A stretch of DNA of 38,202 nt. Origin: Opitutia bacterium UBA7374 (GTDB taxonomy: Bacteria > Verrucomicrobiota > Verrucomicrobiia > Opitutales > Coraliomargaritaceae). Shown piece by piece: positions 24,999 through 34,735 of the stretch (its first letter is position 1; every line of letters begins with the position of its first letter). Under the pieces are notes generated by a model. It saw only the letters and a list, made by a program, of their open reading frames with translations. It was not told where the DNA came from and made no database searches. The translations under genes were made by a program, and so were the position numbers. The stretch spans positions 16,703 through 54,904 of the forward strand of contig DKOA01000016.1 in assembly GCA_002469895.1 (NCBI GenBank), written 5' to 3'.

Positions 24999-26624
24999 TT
25001 AGTTTGAATCAGCGGTCCCGCGTTCTTCGTGGAGTTGAATCAAGCGGAGGCATTTTTTCTCCTGTGAGGCTTGGAAGTTAACGTGGTTTTGGGAGACCTC
25101 CACCTGATACGATTTTTGCTTATCGGTCGGGTCAGCGGCTAGCGCAGCCTTCAGTTTCGCCAAACGCTTCTCCCCATTCTCAATCCAACCACCTTGTAGT
25201 TGCGCAAGATAATTGCGTCGTGTCGTTGTGACGGTTTCCGCGTTAACATCATTTAAGTATGCCACCAGGCGTTTATCCAAATCCGCCACCATCTCCGGCA
25301 ACTGGCTCGCCAGATTTCTTTTCTCACTCAGATCATCAGCGACATTGTAGAGTTCATACTCCAGCGTATCCAGATTCTTGCGCAGCTTAAAGTCGCCCAC
25401 ACGAATAGACGATTCCGGATCGCCCGTGTGCCACGGGAAGTGAAAGATGAGCGCTTCGGTATTTCGCACCACTGTACCGTCGTCACCATTAAACCAGACG
25501 TCCTTTAAGCTGCCGCCATCGAGATCCTTTGGTAGGGGATCCGTACCACCGGCGAGGTCGTAGAAGGTTTGTAAGAAGTCCCACTGTACCATCGGTACGC
25601 TGGTGTAACTGCCGGGCGCAATGCCCGGACCGCGCACCACTGACGGCATACGCAACCCACCTTCGAGTAAGTTGCCCTTCGCTCCACGTAAAGGCTGATT
25701 GCCACGGAAGCCACCGCCATTGTCTGAGGTAAATACGACATAAGTATTCTCCGCGATGCCGAGTTCGTCCAAAGCATCCAGAATCGTCCCAAACGCACGA
25801 TCTGTATCCTCAATCATCGCGGCATAATTGATCAACCATCCATTGGTATACATACCCACTGGAATCTCCTCTTCCGAGACATAGTCCTTATCAGCACCTT
25901 TACTCGGGCGCGGCAACTTCTTGTATTTATCGCGCGTTTCCTGCAGTGAGTCGTGCCAAATGTGCATCGCATAGTGCGAGAGCTGCACATAGAAAGGCTT
26001 ACCCGCTGCAACTTGTTCGCTGATGAAATCAGTCGTTTTCTCTGAAAGTGAAAATATGCGCTTCGGATCATCTTCCGGCAGGTGTGTTTTGCCGTCATCC
26101 TGAAAGTCTCCGGGGCCGTTGCCGTTATTACCATCCGTTACATCATAACCGGCAGCGTCCGGAGCGATGCACTCGTTATGCCACTTACCGAAATGCGCTG
26201 TCCTATAATTGGGGTCTGCCTGCTTCAGTGCTTGCGGGATCGTAATCTGGCCGAGGTATTGCTTTTTAACCTCCACCGCAGAAAGCACTGTGTAGCGCAT
26301 ACGCGAAGGTGTCATTCCATGCAGTAAACTGTTACGCGAAGGCGCACACAATGGAGCCGGAGAATAACAGGCAGACAATACTCGCCCTTCGGCAGCAAGA
26401 CGCTCTAAGCTTGGTGTTTGGAAATAATCACTCCGCGTTGTGGGATCGCCCTCAATCATCGGGACCGAAGTTTGCGCCCAGCCGAGGTCATCGATATAGA
26501 TAACCACGAAATTCGGGGCTTTCGGCTTCGCGCATAAAACCGCACTCAGGACAAGAGCTAAGGCAATGAACAAAGCTACCAGCTTACGCTTCCTCAGGAA
26601 TAAATGATGGGGTCCTGTGAGCAT
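24999..26624 (-). CDS. Secreted sulfatase (type I, S1 family)
   Basis: A 541-residue paralogue of the next gene downstream. An N-terminal basic stretch (RKRK) and hydrophobic helix (about 15-31) form an export signal; the C31 lacks a proper lipobox. Metal-binding DD lies in VIYIDDLGWAQTS (about 42-53), the canonical formylglycine site C93 is in CAPSR, and FTSDNGGG follows. The substrate cannot be told; no glycoside hydrolase, transporter or SusC/D-like gene lies nearby. A perfect TATAAT (26637-26642, minus strand) just upstream would give a very short leader. The formylglycine-generating enzyme is not in the window. Confidence 0.93.
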   Translation of the reverse strand: MLTGPHHLFLRKRKLVALFIALALVLSAVLCAKPKAPNFVVIYIDDLGWAQTSVPMIEGDPTTRSDYFQTPSLERLAAEGRVLSACYSPAPLCAPSRNSLLHGMTPSRMRYTVLSAVEVKKQYLGQITIPQALKQADPNYRTAHFGKWHNECIAPDAAGYDVTDGNNGNGPGDFQDDGKTHLPEDDPKRIFSLSEKTTDFISEQVAAGKPFYVQLSHYAMHIWHDSLQETRDKYKKLPRPSKGADKDYVSEEEIPVGMYTNGWLINYAAMIEDTDRAFGTILDALDELGIAENTYVVFTSDNGGGFRGNQPLRGAKGNLLEGGLRMPSVVRGPGIAPGSYTSVPMVQWDFLQTFYDLAGGTDPLPKDLDGGSLKDVWFNGDDGTVVRNTEALIFHFPWHTGDPESSIRVGDFKLRKNLDTLEYELYNVADDLSEKRNLASQLPEMVADLDKRLVAYLNDVNAETVTTTRRNYLAQLQGGWIENGEKRLAKLKAALAADPTDKQKSYQVEVSQNHVNFQASQEKKCLRLIQLHEERGTADSN

Positions 26625-26816
26625 GTGTTATACTAGATTATAAGGCTCGAATCCGCAATGTCTGATCACGCTGTTCAATCATCTAAATGCGACATCAGAT
26701 CCCACGGTGAGTCAGACAAACAACCAATGACTGTGCTCATGCCATTTTTGCTGGCCGGCTATCTGCCTATGAACGATTGTTAATGACTCCGCAAAATAAC
26801 AGCTTACGCTGAGAGC

Positions 26817-27170
26817 ATGATTCAAAATGTCCACGAAGTTGAACCGGAAATTGCTCAAGGAGTGCGCGATGGAAACGGTACGGTCTATGCCCATAAGCTG
26901 CTCGATGTCTACCCCGCCAGTGCAATCAAAAGCATAGGATTGGTACGACTGGAACCGAGTGCAACCATCGGCCCGCATGCTCACCACGGTGAAGAGGATT
27001 TTTACTACTGCATCTCCGGTAGTGGTGTCGTCGTCGATAACGGCATTGAATACCCCTTCACCCCGGGCACCCTGCAAATCACCCGAGACGGTGAGACGCA
27101 AGCCATCCGTAATACCGGCGAAACGGAACTTGTCTTCCTCGGCGCACTGGTGGCCAATCTAAAGGGATAA
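26817..27170 (+). CDS. Small cupin-domain protein
   Basis: A 117-residue single-domain cupin. Motif 1 is visible as PHAHHGEEDFYYCISGSG (about 53-70), with histidines and glutamate to bind a metal, and motif 2 around PFTPGTLQITRDGETQAIRN (about 80-99). Such proteins may be isomerases, dioxygenases or sensors, and the sequence does not decide. It diverges from the sulfatases across 192 bases and converges on lpd. A sugar-related role is only a guess from the neighbours. Confidence 0.85.
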   Translation: MIQNVHEVEPEIAQGVRDGNGTVYAHKLLDVYPASAIKSIGLVRLEPSATIGPHAHHGEEDFYYCISGSGVVVDNGIEYPFTPGTLQITRDGETQAIRNTGETELVFLGALVANLKG

Positions 27171-27269
27171 ATAAACCGGACGACAGACAATAAACTGCGA
27201 GCCTGCAGCCATACCGCGGTCTTTTCTTCGCCGCCTTTTCATCTAACGGCTCTGTTTGCCAACTGACCG

Positions 27270-28667
27270 CTAAATGTGAATGGCTTCACCGAAGACAGCA
27301 GCAGCCGCTTCCATCATCGCTTCACTGAGAGTCGGGTGAGCGTGGATGGTGTTGTGGATCTCTTCGGCAGTGGCCTCGAGCTTCATCCCCAGTCCATATT
27401 CAGCGATGAGCTCAGTGGCGTCGGAACCGACGATGTGCGCACCGAGGATCTCACCATACTTTGTGTCGACAAGCAGTTTAACGAAGCCTTCGGGCTGATT
27501 CGAGGCCACGGCTTTACCGGATGCCTGAAAGGGGAATTGACCGACCTTGAAGTCGATACCGTCAGCCTTGAGCTGGGACTCGGTTTTTCCTATGGAGGCG
27601 ACCTGCGGCTGGCAATAGGTGCAACCGGGAAATTCGCGGACTTTCTCGGGCGTTCCGTGACCGAACATACCGTTGACTGCCTGGAGAGCTTCCCATGTAG
27701 CGACGTGAGCCAACCAAGGTGGGCCGATAATGTCGCCCGCGGCATAGATGCCCTTAACTGAGGATTGGTAATTATCGTCGACCTTAACGTAACCGCGCTC
27801 GAGCTGAAGTTTGACCTTGGGTGAGAGTAGGCTCTCGGTATTGGCCACTACGCCGATAGCGAGGAGAATGGAATCAGCGGTGACACTCTCGCGGGTTTCT
27901 CCTTTAACTAATTCAAGCTTCACGTTTTTAGCGCCGACTTTGATGTTCTCCACAGCGGTGGAGGTACGGCAGTCGATACCGTCCTTCTTAAAGGAGCGCT
28001 CGACCACAGCCGCGGTGTCGGCGTCTTCTACGGGCAGGACTTGGTCCTGCATTTCGACGAGTGTGACTTGGGTACCGAAGGCGTTGAGGAAATAAGCAAA
28101 CTCGGCACCGATCGCTCCGGCTCCGACAATGACAATGCTCTTTGGCTGGCTCTTCATTTCGAGGGCCTGACGTGAGGTCATGACGCGCTCGCCATCGACT
28201 TCGAGCTCGGGAAGCTCTCGAGGTTTGCAACCAGTGGCGATAAGAATGCGCTCGGTCGAAAGGATCTTGCCTGCGTCGGGGCCGTCGGAAACCTCAACCA
28301 TACCGGGTACGCTGACCCTGCCGATACCCTTAAAATGATCGACTTTGTTTTTCTTAAAGAGGAAGCCGATGCCTTGTGCCATCGAGTCGGCGACATTACG
28401 GGAACGACCAATGATCTTTGAAAAGTCGTACTCTAGGCCACTCACCGTGATGCCGAGGTCTTCACTGTGCTGTATCTTATGATACAGCTCAGCGCTTTTC
28501 AGAAGAGCCTTGGAGGGAATACAGCCCCAATTAAGGCAGGTGCCTCCGGGACGCTCCTGCTCGACACAGGCGACTTTCTTGCCGAGTTGTCCGGCACGAA
28601 TAGCGGCGGCGTAACCGGCTGGGCCTCCGCCAATGACAACAAGATCGTAGGTTTCTGTATTAGACAT
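27270..28667 (-). CDS. lpd: Dihydrolipoyl dehydrogenase
   Basis: Lpd reoxidises the dihydrolipoyl groups of 2-oxoacid dehydrogenase and glycine cleavage complexes with FAD and NAD. The 465-residue protein has FAD-binding GGGPAGYAAA (13-22), the redox disulfide C44/C49 in GGTCLNWGCIPSK, the NAD-binding GAGAIGAEFA, and the C-terminal HAHPTLSEA with the catalytic histidine. Length is normal. It is downstream of rarA by 71 bases; none of the acyltransferase partners are in the window, so which complex it serves is open. Confidence 0.96.
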   Translation of the reverse strand: MSNTETYDLVVIGGGPAGYAAAIRAGQLGKKVACVEQERPGGTCLNWGCIPSKALLKSAELYHKIQHSEDLGITVSGLEYDFSKIIGRSRNVADSMAQGIGFLFKKNKVDHFKGIGRVSVPGMVEVSDGPDAGKILSTERILIATGCKPRELPELEVDGERVMTSRQALEMKSQPKSIVIVGAGAIGAEFAYFLNAFGTQVTLVEMQDQVLPVEDADTAAVVERSFKKDGIDCRTSTAVENIKVGAKNVKLELVKGETRESVTADSILLAIGVVANTESLLSPKVKLQLERGYVKVDDNYQSSVKGIYAAGDIIGPPWLAHVATWEALQAVNGMFGHGTPEKVREFPGCTYCQPQVASIGKTESQLKADGIDFKVGQFPFQASGKAVASNQPEGFVKLLVDTKYGEILGAHIVGSDATELIAEYGLGMKLEATAEEIHNTIHAHPTLSEAMMEAAAAVFGEAIHI

Positions 28668-28738
28668 GTTTTCGTATGCTAGTTAACTGTAGCTCATAGC
28701 AGTTCCCAGAAGCCAGATTGAGTCAACCTTTATGCGCC

Positions 28739-30067
28739 CTATTCCGCTTGGATACGGGCCTTGATCTGGCGAATCCGCTCGAGCCGTGCCGCCGTTGCCG
28801 CCTCCGCTCCCGATTCTCCCGGTTCGTAGAATTGCCTCGGCTCCAGCAGATATTCCTGCCCGGAGATGCCTTCGGGAAAATCGTGACTGTAGAGATAGTT
28901 CGTATCTGACCCCTGCCCCGCACTGCTGAGTTTATCTCGCAACCAGGGGGGGACGCCCTGCGGCCGCTCTTTGCCCAAGGCCTGCTTCACCGCACCGAGG
29001 GCGCGAGTGGCCGAGTTGCTTTTTGGAGAAGTCGCCAAATAAAGAATCGCATGCGCCAGATTGTACTCACATTCCGGCAGACCGACCAGCTCGCAGGCCT
29101 GAAAGGCCGCCACAGCAACATTTAGTGCATGTGAATTGGCGAGCCCAATATCTTCCGAAGCAAGGATGACCAAGCGACGGCAGAGAAATCGTGGATCTTC
29201 ACCCCCCTCCAGCATCTTAAAAGCCCAGTAAAGGGCTGCATCCGGATCCGAACCACGTATGCTTTTAATTAAGGCGGATGCGTGATCGTAATGCTCATCC
29301 TCATTGCGATCATAGCGAATGCGTCGTTCCGCGGCAAAGGTTTCAACCGCCTCCATGCCGACATGGCTGCCGTTGGGTTGGCCCAGCACAAGCGTTTCCA
29401 GGGCATTCAGGGCACGGCGCAAGTCGCCTCCGGCAAAACCGGCTAAGGCGCGGTAAACCGGCTCTTCCACGGTACAGCGATGGCTACCAAGCCCGCGCAT
29501 ATCATCGGTCAATGCGTTTCTAAGCAGATCGACGACCGCCTCCTCGGCAATCGGCTCAAACCGAAAGAGATGGCTGCGGCTAAGCAAGGGCGCATTAACG
29601 TAAAAACCGGGATTGTGGGTCGTCGCACCAATCAAACGAATATGGCCAGCCTCGACATCCGGGAGCAGTAAATCCTGTTGCGACTTATTAAAACGATGCA
29701 ACTCATCAATAAACAAGAGCGTCGGTCGCTCCGATTCATAGCGAGCCATGCGCAGGCAGTCCCGTAATTCAGCAACATTGGATAGCACCGCATTAATTCT
29801 TTTAAAACGGCTGCCGGTGGAAGCGGCGATGACCTCAGCCAAAGAGGTTTTCCCTGAACCGGGTGGACCATGAAAGATGAGGCTACCAAAGCGGTCGGTC
29901 TCAATAAGACGACGCAGCAGCGTACCATCGCCAACAATATGCGTCTGCCCCACGATCTCTTCCAGCTTTGTCGGACGCATGCGAACAGAAAGAGGGGGCT
30001 GGGCCGCACCACCGGCAGCGGAATCCGACGGTGAAAAGAGGCCGGGCTGTTCATCTCGATCTGTCAC
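28739..30067 (-). CDS. rarA: Replication-associated recombination protein A (MgsA/RarA)
   Basis: RarA is an AAA+ ATPase related to clamp loaders that acts at stalled replication forks. The protein has the typical start region (PLSVRMRPTKLEEIVGQ), Walker A GPPGSGKTSLAE, Walker B FIDELHRFNKSQQD, and the C-terminal RarA/MgsA domain with EDIGLANSHAL and GVPPWLRD. From GTG at 30067 it has 442 residues, close to family size; an ATG at 30121 adds 18 residues without similarity. It diverges from the ComEC gene. Confidence 0.94.
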   Translation of the reverse strand: MTDRDEQPGLFSPSDSAAGGAAQPPLSVRMRPTKLEEIVGQTHIVGDGTLLRRLIETDRFGSLIFHGPPGSGKTSLAEVIAASTGSRFKRINAVLSNVAELRDCLRMARYESERPTLLFIDELHRFNKSQQDLLLPDVEAGHIRLIGATTHNPGFYVNAPLLSRSHLFRFEPIAEEAVVDLLRNALTDDMRGLGSHRCTVEEPVYRALAGFAGGDLRRALNALETLVLGQPNGSHVGMEAVETFAAERRIRYDRNEDEHYDHASALIKSIRGSDPDAALYWAFKMLEGGEDPRFLCRRLVILASEDIGLANSHALNVAVAAFQACELVGLPECEYNLAHAILYLATSPKSNSATRALGAVKQALGKERPQGVPPWLRDKLSSAGQGSDTNYLYSHDFPEGISGQEYLLEPRQFYEPGESGAEAATAARLERIRQIKARIQAE

Positions 30068-30149
30068 AAGGACATACTTATGGGGAGAAGCATGCTTGCA
30101 AGAACGAAGGTAACGAAGCACGATACAATAACGTTTTTTAGATTATGTA

Positions 30150-31772
30150 ATGCAGTCCCCAAATACTCCATCTGTCGATGCGCCAATGGCTCATTTACTG
30201 GTCGGCCTCCTTCTCGGCCTGCCTCTGGCGAGATTCTTCTCGGTGCCCCCCTTGCCATTGCTCCTTCTCAGTCTGGTTGTATTGATCGGCGCACGTCATC
30301 TCAGTGGACGTTTTTTCTGGTATCCACTCTTCTGGATCGCCGTAACACTGGCCGCGTGGGCTTATGGAGAAATCCGTTTGCCGGAAGCACCGGAAGAGTC
30401 GCTCCTCTGCCGACCTGCCCGTGAGGCTACCTTGACAATCCAAATCCGCCGCATCTACCAGGCCAATGACCGCTACGGGAAGACCAGCGGACTGGGCATT
30501 GTTCAGACTGCCCCATGGGAAAGCCGTCTGGCAGCAGGTGACCGCATCTATTTTAGTTTCTCCACAAAAAAAGAGAGCACTGCCTTGTATCCCGGACAAA
30601 GCCTTCGCTGTACCGGTCTGCTTCGGCCACTTCCCCTTCAGGCCGATCGGGTATCCCAGACCAAAGCGGCTGCCCTTGAGTTTACCGAATATTTGCGCTC
30701 CCTCGGGGTCTATTACCGTTTCGAACGAAATGGCCCCTTTCTGTCGATTGACCCGCCTCCGCCGATGCAGTCCCTTTATCGGCATTTAAACAAACGTTTT
30801 CGCGAGGCTCTCTGTCTGGGCGCACCGGAGAAAGGAAACCGACAAGGCATCTACATCGCCATGCTCCTAGGTCAAAAAAACGAGTTGAAGCAGTCCCAAA
30901 AAGAAGCCTTCAAATCGACCGGTACCTTGCATCTCTTTGCCATTAGCGGGCTGCACATTGGAGTCATTGCCCTGACGCTTGCCCAAGCACTCCGTCTGGC
31001 ACGAATCCCCAACGCCGTAGCGCACTGGATCGGGCTATCGGTTCTATTTCTTTACGTCGGAGTCATTGGGGCAACACCCTCCGCCGTGCGCGCTTTTCTG
31101 ATGACCGCATTTTACTGGATCTCTTTTAGCTGTGACCGTCAGCGCTCGCCATTTGCCGCACTCATCGGCTCAGCTGTATTTGTTCTCTGCGTACTACCTG
31201 AACAACTCTGGAGTGTCGGCTTTCAGTTATCCTACTCAGTTGTGGCGAGTATTCTTTTGCTCGGACTGCCGCTCAATGAGCAACTTTGTCAGCATCTTCG
31301 TCCTTATGCCTGGCTCCCGCAAGGCAGTTGGTCTCAGTGGCATAAATGGGCTGACCTCTGCCTCACAAAAGTCTACCTGCTCTTTAGCATCAGCCTTTCC
31401 GCATGGCTTGCCAGCGCCCCCTTTTGTGCCGTTTATTTTGGAGTTTTCGCACCCGGCGGCATCCTGCTTAACATGCTGCTGGTCAATCTTGCCACCCTCG
31501 TTATCGTTGGCGGCGTCATCTCGATCAGTGCAACTTTGTTAACACTTCATCCGGTAGCAGAATTCATCAACCATGCTGCCTGGGTCAACCTAAGCCTGAT
31601 GGAAGGACTAATTGGTCAGTTCCAAAAGATTCCCGGAGCATTTGTTTCCTGCCCTGCATTTCCACAGGCTTGGATGTACAGCCTGCTGACAGGCTATTAT
31701 GCAGTCCTCTTGTACAGCGCCAAAAGAAGGCAGACTTTGCGAAAAACTCGCCCGAATGCCTTGGCCCCATAG
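30150..31772 (+). CDS. ComEC/Rec2-type DNA uptake channel protein, without metallo-beta-lactamase domain
   Basis: A 540-residue polytopic membrane protein. The N-terminal part has two or three hydrophobic segments and a soluble domain of the DUF4131 type. Next comes the competence domain with the signature STGTLHLFAISGLHIG (about 256-271) and several membrane segments to about 520. ComEC takes single-stranded DNA across the inner membrane in natural transformation. Many homologues have about 750 residues, with a C-terminal metallo-beta-lactamase nuclease domain; this one ends after the membrane domain. It converges on rpmE with an 8-base gap. Either of two near ATGs (codon 1 or 13) may be the start. 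Confidence 0.9.
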   Translation: MQSPNTPSVDAPMAHLLVGLLLGLPLARFFSVPPLPLLLLSLVVLIGARHLSGRFFWYPLFWIAVTLAAWAYGEIRLPEAPEESLLCRPAREATLTIQIRRIYQANDRYGKTSGLGIVQTAPWESRLAAGDRIYFSFSTKKESTALYPGQSLRCTGLLRPLPLQADRVSQTKAAALEFTEYLRSLGVYYRFERNGPFLSIDPPPPMQSLYRHLNKRFREALCLGAPEKGNRQGIYIAMLLGQKNELKQSQKEAFKSTGTLHLFAISGLHIGVIALTLAQALRLARIPNAVAHWIGLSVLFLYVGVIGATPSAVRAFLMTAFYWISFSCDRQRSPFAALIGSAVFVLCVLPEQLWSVGFQLSYSVVASILLLGLPLNEQLCQHLRPYAWLPQGSWSQWHKWADLCLTKVYLLFSISLSAWLASAPFCAVYFGVFAPGGILLNMLLVNLATLVIVGGVISISATLLTLHPVAEFINHAAWVNLSLMEGLIGQFQKIPGAFVSCPAFPQAWMYSLLTGYYAVLLYSAKRRQTLRKTRPNALAP

Positions 31773-31780
31773 ACCGAAGC

Positions 31781-32026
31781 CTAACGACGGCGACGGAACT
31801 TGGACTGGAACTTTTCAACCCGCCCGGCGGTATCGACGAAGCGTTTTTCTCCGGTAAAAGCAGGGTGCGAGTCGGCAGTGATATCACAAATCACAACCTG
31901 ATGCTCCACACCTTCAATCGTTTCCGTCTTGCTGCCGCGCATGGTGGAGCGGGTCAAGTAGCGGGTACCAGTCGAAACGTCGACAAATGCGACAGGATTT
32001 AACTTTGGATGAATATCAGCTTTCAC
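31781..32026 (-). CDS. rpmE2: 50S ribosomal protein L31 type B
   Basis: An 81-residue L31 of the type that lacks the zinc-binding CxxC cysteines. The sequence KADIHPKLNPVAFVDVSTG, the segment HPAFTGEKRFVDTAGRVEKF and the basic end FRRRR are typical. The start codon is GTG at 32026. It follows the L36 gene by 32 bases and probably shares its transcript. Zinc-free L31 and L36 forms are often zinc-regulated in other bacteria; no Zur-type palindrome is visible here. Confidence 0.95.
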   Translation of the reverse strand: MKADIHPKLNPVAFVDVSTGTRYLTRSTMRGSKTETIEGVEHQVVICDITADSHPAFTGEKRFVDTAGRVEKFQSKFRRRR

Positions 32027-32058
32027 GGTAAATTCTTCGTTTTGGATAACCCGAACAC

Positions 32059-32184
<126 letters not shown>

Positions 32185-32291
32185 GGCACGATTTAAGGGA
32201 ATGGGCGAAAAAAGGGTGCCGACGCGCATCTGTCAACGGCAAAGCATAGATTTTCCACCCTGCCCGCAGGCGGAAAAAGCAGCTGCGACAG

Positions 32292-32870
32292 TCAATTGAT
32301 CGACGGATCATCCGGCTCTTCGGCCAAGAGGCGCATTTTCGGGCTGACTTCACCAATCAGGAGACGCCACAAAGCATCCCCTCCGAGCTCTTCAATCGCT
32401 GGCGACAGCGGACTGATCAGCCAGGCGCCCTGGTCGTATTCTGCCTGCAACTGCCCTTCCGACCAACCGGCATGTCCAAAAAATCCGCGCAAGGTATATG
32501 TAGGATCACTCGCCTGCAGCTTGCCTGCCTTGTCCCCGTCGATCCCAAAATAAAGCTGAAACGAGCTATCCAGTTCCGCCCACTTCCAGGCTGTCAGGAT
32601 AATCTGCTCCGGGTCGACCGGCCCACCGGTATAAAGCGGTATTGCCGCCAGTGCATCCGATTCCGAACCCTTATTCAACTGCCCCAAAGTACGACCAGTC
32701 GGTTGATTTAAGATGACTCCCAGACTACCCCCATCGGCATGAGCCGTCAGCAAGATAACCGTTCTGCGAAAGCGCGGATCCTCCATCGTGGGGTGTGCCA
32801 ACAGTAACATACCGGCGGTTAGTCGACCACCGGTGCGTGCTATGTCCTGTCCCTGATTCGTAAAACGCAT
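32292..32870 (-). CDS. YqgE/AlgH family protein (UPF0301)
   Basis: A 192-residue cytoplasmic protein of the YqgE/AlgH family. The hallmark segments are present: AGMLLLAHPTMEDPRFRRTV (about 19-38), SLGVILNQPTG (about 49-59), YTGGPVDPEQIILT (about 80-93) and GHAGWSEGQLQAEYDQGAWL (about 131-150). The biochemical role is not settled; in pseudomonads AlgH affects gene expression. It lies 6 bases downstream of the dCMP deaminase gene, so the two are probably co-transcribed. Confidence 0.92.
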   Translation of the reverse strand: MRFTNQGQDIARTGGRLTAGMLLLAHPTMEDPRFRRTVILLTAHADGGSLGVILNQPTGRTLGQLNKGSESDALAAIPLYTGGPVDPEQIILTAWKWAELDSSFQLYFGIDGDKAGKLQASDPTYTLRGFFGHAGWSEGQLQAEYDQGAWLISPLSPAIEELGGDALWRLLIGEVSPKMRLLAEEPDDPSIN

Positions 32871-32876
32871 GCCCCT

Positions 32877-33344
32877 TTACAGTTGTTCTATGGCGATACC
32901 GCTCTCTTCAAGAATCGCCGCGACCATGAGATCATTCTTATAATCTTTGCGGTATTTGATTAAACAGATACCGGAGGCTGCCAAAATTTTGGCACAATTA
33001 ATACACGGAAAATGGGTTATGTAGATGGTGGACCCCTGTAGAGGAATGCCTCTTCGCGCCGCATCTGAAATCGCGTTCTGCTCTGCGTGCACAGTCGCCT
33101 GCTCATGACCATCACGCACCCGAGAGGTGTGCGGAGCGCCCGGCAAAAAACCATTATAACCAGCTGCTACGATACGATTCGGGTGCTGCCCTCCGGAAAC
33201 AATTACACAACCGACGCGCAATCGCTGACAACTGGAGCGCGATGCCATAAGCCAGGCAGTCGCCATAAAGTATTCGTCCCAGGTCGGACGCTCGTCCAAA
33301 CCTTGAGTCAATGCTTCCATCTTATCTAACATACCGTTATTCAT
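32877..33344 (-). CDS. Deoxycytidylate (dCMP) deaminase, ComEB-like
   Basis: The enzyme deaminates dCMP to dUMP, feeding thymidylate synthesis. From ATG at 33344 there are 155 residues; an ATG 12 bases later is equally possible, and the frame extends upstream to 33410 without family similarity. The zinc-binding motifs are clear: HAEQNAI with the catalytic glutamate, and PCINCAK with two cysteines. The N-terminal RPTWDEYFMATAWLMASRSSC and the loop VGCVIV are also typical. It lies between the tonB-like gene and yqgE on the minus strand. Confidence 0.92.
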   Translation of the reverse strand: MNNGMLDKMEALTQGLDERPTWDEYFMATAWLMASRSSCQRLRVGCVIVSGGQHPNRIVAAGYNGFLPGAPHTSRVRDGHEQATVHAEQNAISDAARRGIPLQGSTIYITHFPCINCAKILAASGICLIKYRKDYKNDLMVAAILEESGIAIEQL

Positions 33345-33422
33345 CTTGATCAACGAAAAGCTAAGTACTCGATATTCGATTGGGCAACAGTGAATGCCAA
33401 CGCAGCACAATTCGGTAGCCGA

Positions 33423-34187
33423 TCAAGGGAACGCACGTACTGAAAGAAAGCCCGCCGGCAGGGAACCTGCCAGAGAGGCCCCCTGTAACCAGCCTCGCAC
33501 CGCCTGATCAAAATCAGCTTGTCCGGAACTCTCGACCAAGCGAGGTCGGCTGACAAACTGTCCGGATGCATCGACCCGGACATAAAAAAGTGCCGGGCTT
33601 TCAGGTAGCAGGCCTACTGAGGCAATTGTCAGTGGTACGAACCGAAGTGCCTCACCCGGCTCGCTCAGTCGACGCACTTCCGCAATCGGGGCGCTTCGAG
33701 GTAATTCCACAGGCGACTCCCCACCATGAGCAAATGAAGCAAAAAAATCCCAATAACGGGAATCCAGAATATCCTCCGGCCGGTTCATCACATACGGGGT
33801 ATCGACCACCAGAGCCACCGGTTCCAAATCTTCCAGTAGCTCGATCCTTGGCTCGTACTCAGGAAAGACCCACCGAACAGAATCCGGACTGCTGTACAGT
33901 TCCGCCGAAGCACTCCAACGTGTCGGCACAAAAAGAGGCGCACTGTCAAAAAGGATCGCCTGTTCTTCCAATTCCACCTCTCCGGAAAAAGCCTGCTCAG
34001 ACAAATACTCCACCATAGGCGAGGCATCGGCTGCTTCGGGCAATGGTTTCGTCAGTATCTGGAATACGACAAACCCGGCTAAATGAATCAGCACCCCAAG
34101 AACTAATGCGGTACGCAATAGAGGGGGGACCAGCTTTGCGCTGTTCTGGCCGGACTCTTTGTCGCTCTGCTGCATCGGCATCCCCAT
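33423..34187 (-). CDS. TonB-like periplasmic energy-transducing protein
   Basis: A 254-residue protein with a short cytoplasmic N-terminus, one membrane helix (about 23-46) and a periplasmic remainder. The C-terminal 60 residues (SPALFYVRVDASGQFVSRPR, then SSGQADFDQAVRGWL) have the strand-helix pattern of a TonB C-terminal domain, though similarity is weak and no proline-rich linker is present. It follows exbD by two bases, as expected for the transducer of an ExbB-ExbD motor. It could also serve a TolA-like role. The identification depends mainly on context. Confidence 0.7.
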   Translation of the reverse strand: MGMPMQQSDKESGQNSAKLVPPLLRTALVLGVLIHLAGFVVFQILTKPLPEAADASPMVEYLSEQAFSGEVELEEQAILFDSAPLFVPTRWSASAELYSSPDSVRWVFPEYEPRIELLEDLEPVALVVDTPYVMNRPEDILDSRYWDFFASFAHGGESPVELPRSAPIAEVRRLSEPGEALRFVPLTIASVGLLPESPALFYVRVDASGQFVSRPRLVESSGQADFDQAVRGWLQGASLAGSLPAGFLSVRAFP

Positions 34188-34189
34188 GA

Positions 34190-34735
34190 TTAATCTAAAA
34201 TCTGAAATCCTCCGGGGGAGACATCCCCTCGAGCTTGCGGGATCAATTCAGGCGCCGCCTCCAGCTTCTTCCCCGATAATTGAACACGAAGGAACCCGGC
34301 AGACTCGGCCAATCGACAGATTTCCAAAAATTCCTCCAGTCCAATATCAGCCTCTGCTTTGACCAGTAAGACCTGTCGGCGCGCCTTTTCCTTTGTACGC
34401 ATATAATCCGCAAAGGCACTTTGCAGAGAACCTTGGTCATAAACGCTTCCGTTAAAAAACAACATGCCGCGGTTTTGCAGGGTGAGCACAGCCACTGAAT
34501 CAAAACTGGAACGCATCCGCAAATCGGTCGCAGGAAGCGCTACCTCCACTCCCGGCACTACAACGAATCGGGTAAACAGAAGACTGAGCAAAAGAGCGAT
34601 CACCACCATATCCAGAGCCGGTATCCAATCTAAACCGGCTGCCGGTCGTTTCAACCGACTGAGCAAACCAAACGGACTGGTAAATTCCACTGCTCCCCGA
34701 ATTTTACCGGGAGCCGCTAGCTCGCCCCGACTCAT
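34190..34735 (-). CDS. ExbD/TolR-type proton channel subunit
   Basis: A 181-residue inner-membrane protein with one membrane helix (about 39-58) carrying D42 in the PALDMVVIALLL segment, the proton-conducting aspartate of ExbD and TolR. The periplasmic domain (about 60-160) has VEVALPATD and the typical VLLVKAEADIGLEEFLEI. The N-terminal tail of 38 residues is longer than in E. coli ExbD. Its ATG overlaps the exbB stop as ATGA, so translation is coupled. Confidence 0.88.
   Translation of the reverse strand: MSRGELAAPGKIRGAVEFTSPFGLLSRLKRPAAGLDWIPALDMVVIALLLSLLFTRFVVVPGVEVALPATDLRMRSSFDSVAVLTLQNRGMLFFNGSVYDQGSLQSAFADYMRTKEKARRQVLLVKAEADIGLEEFLEICRLAESAGFLRVQLSGKKLEAAPELIPQARGDVSPGGFQILD

Noticed and set aside
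32245..32280. Hairpin between yqgE and rpmJ as terminator
   Set aside because: The stem is good but no T-run follows on either strand.
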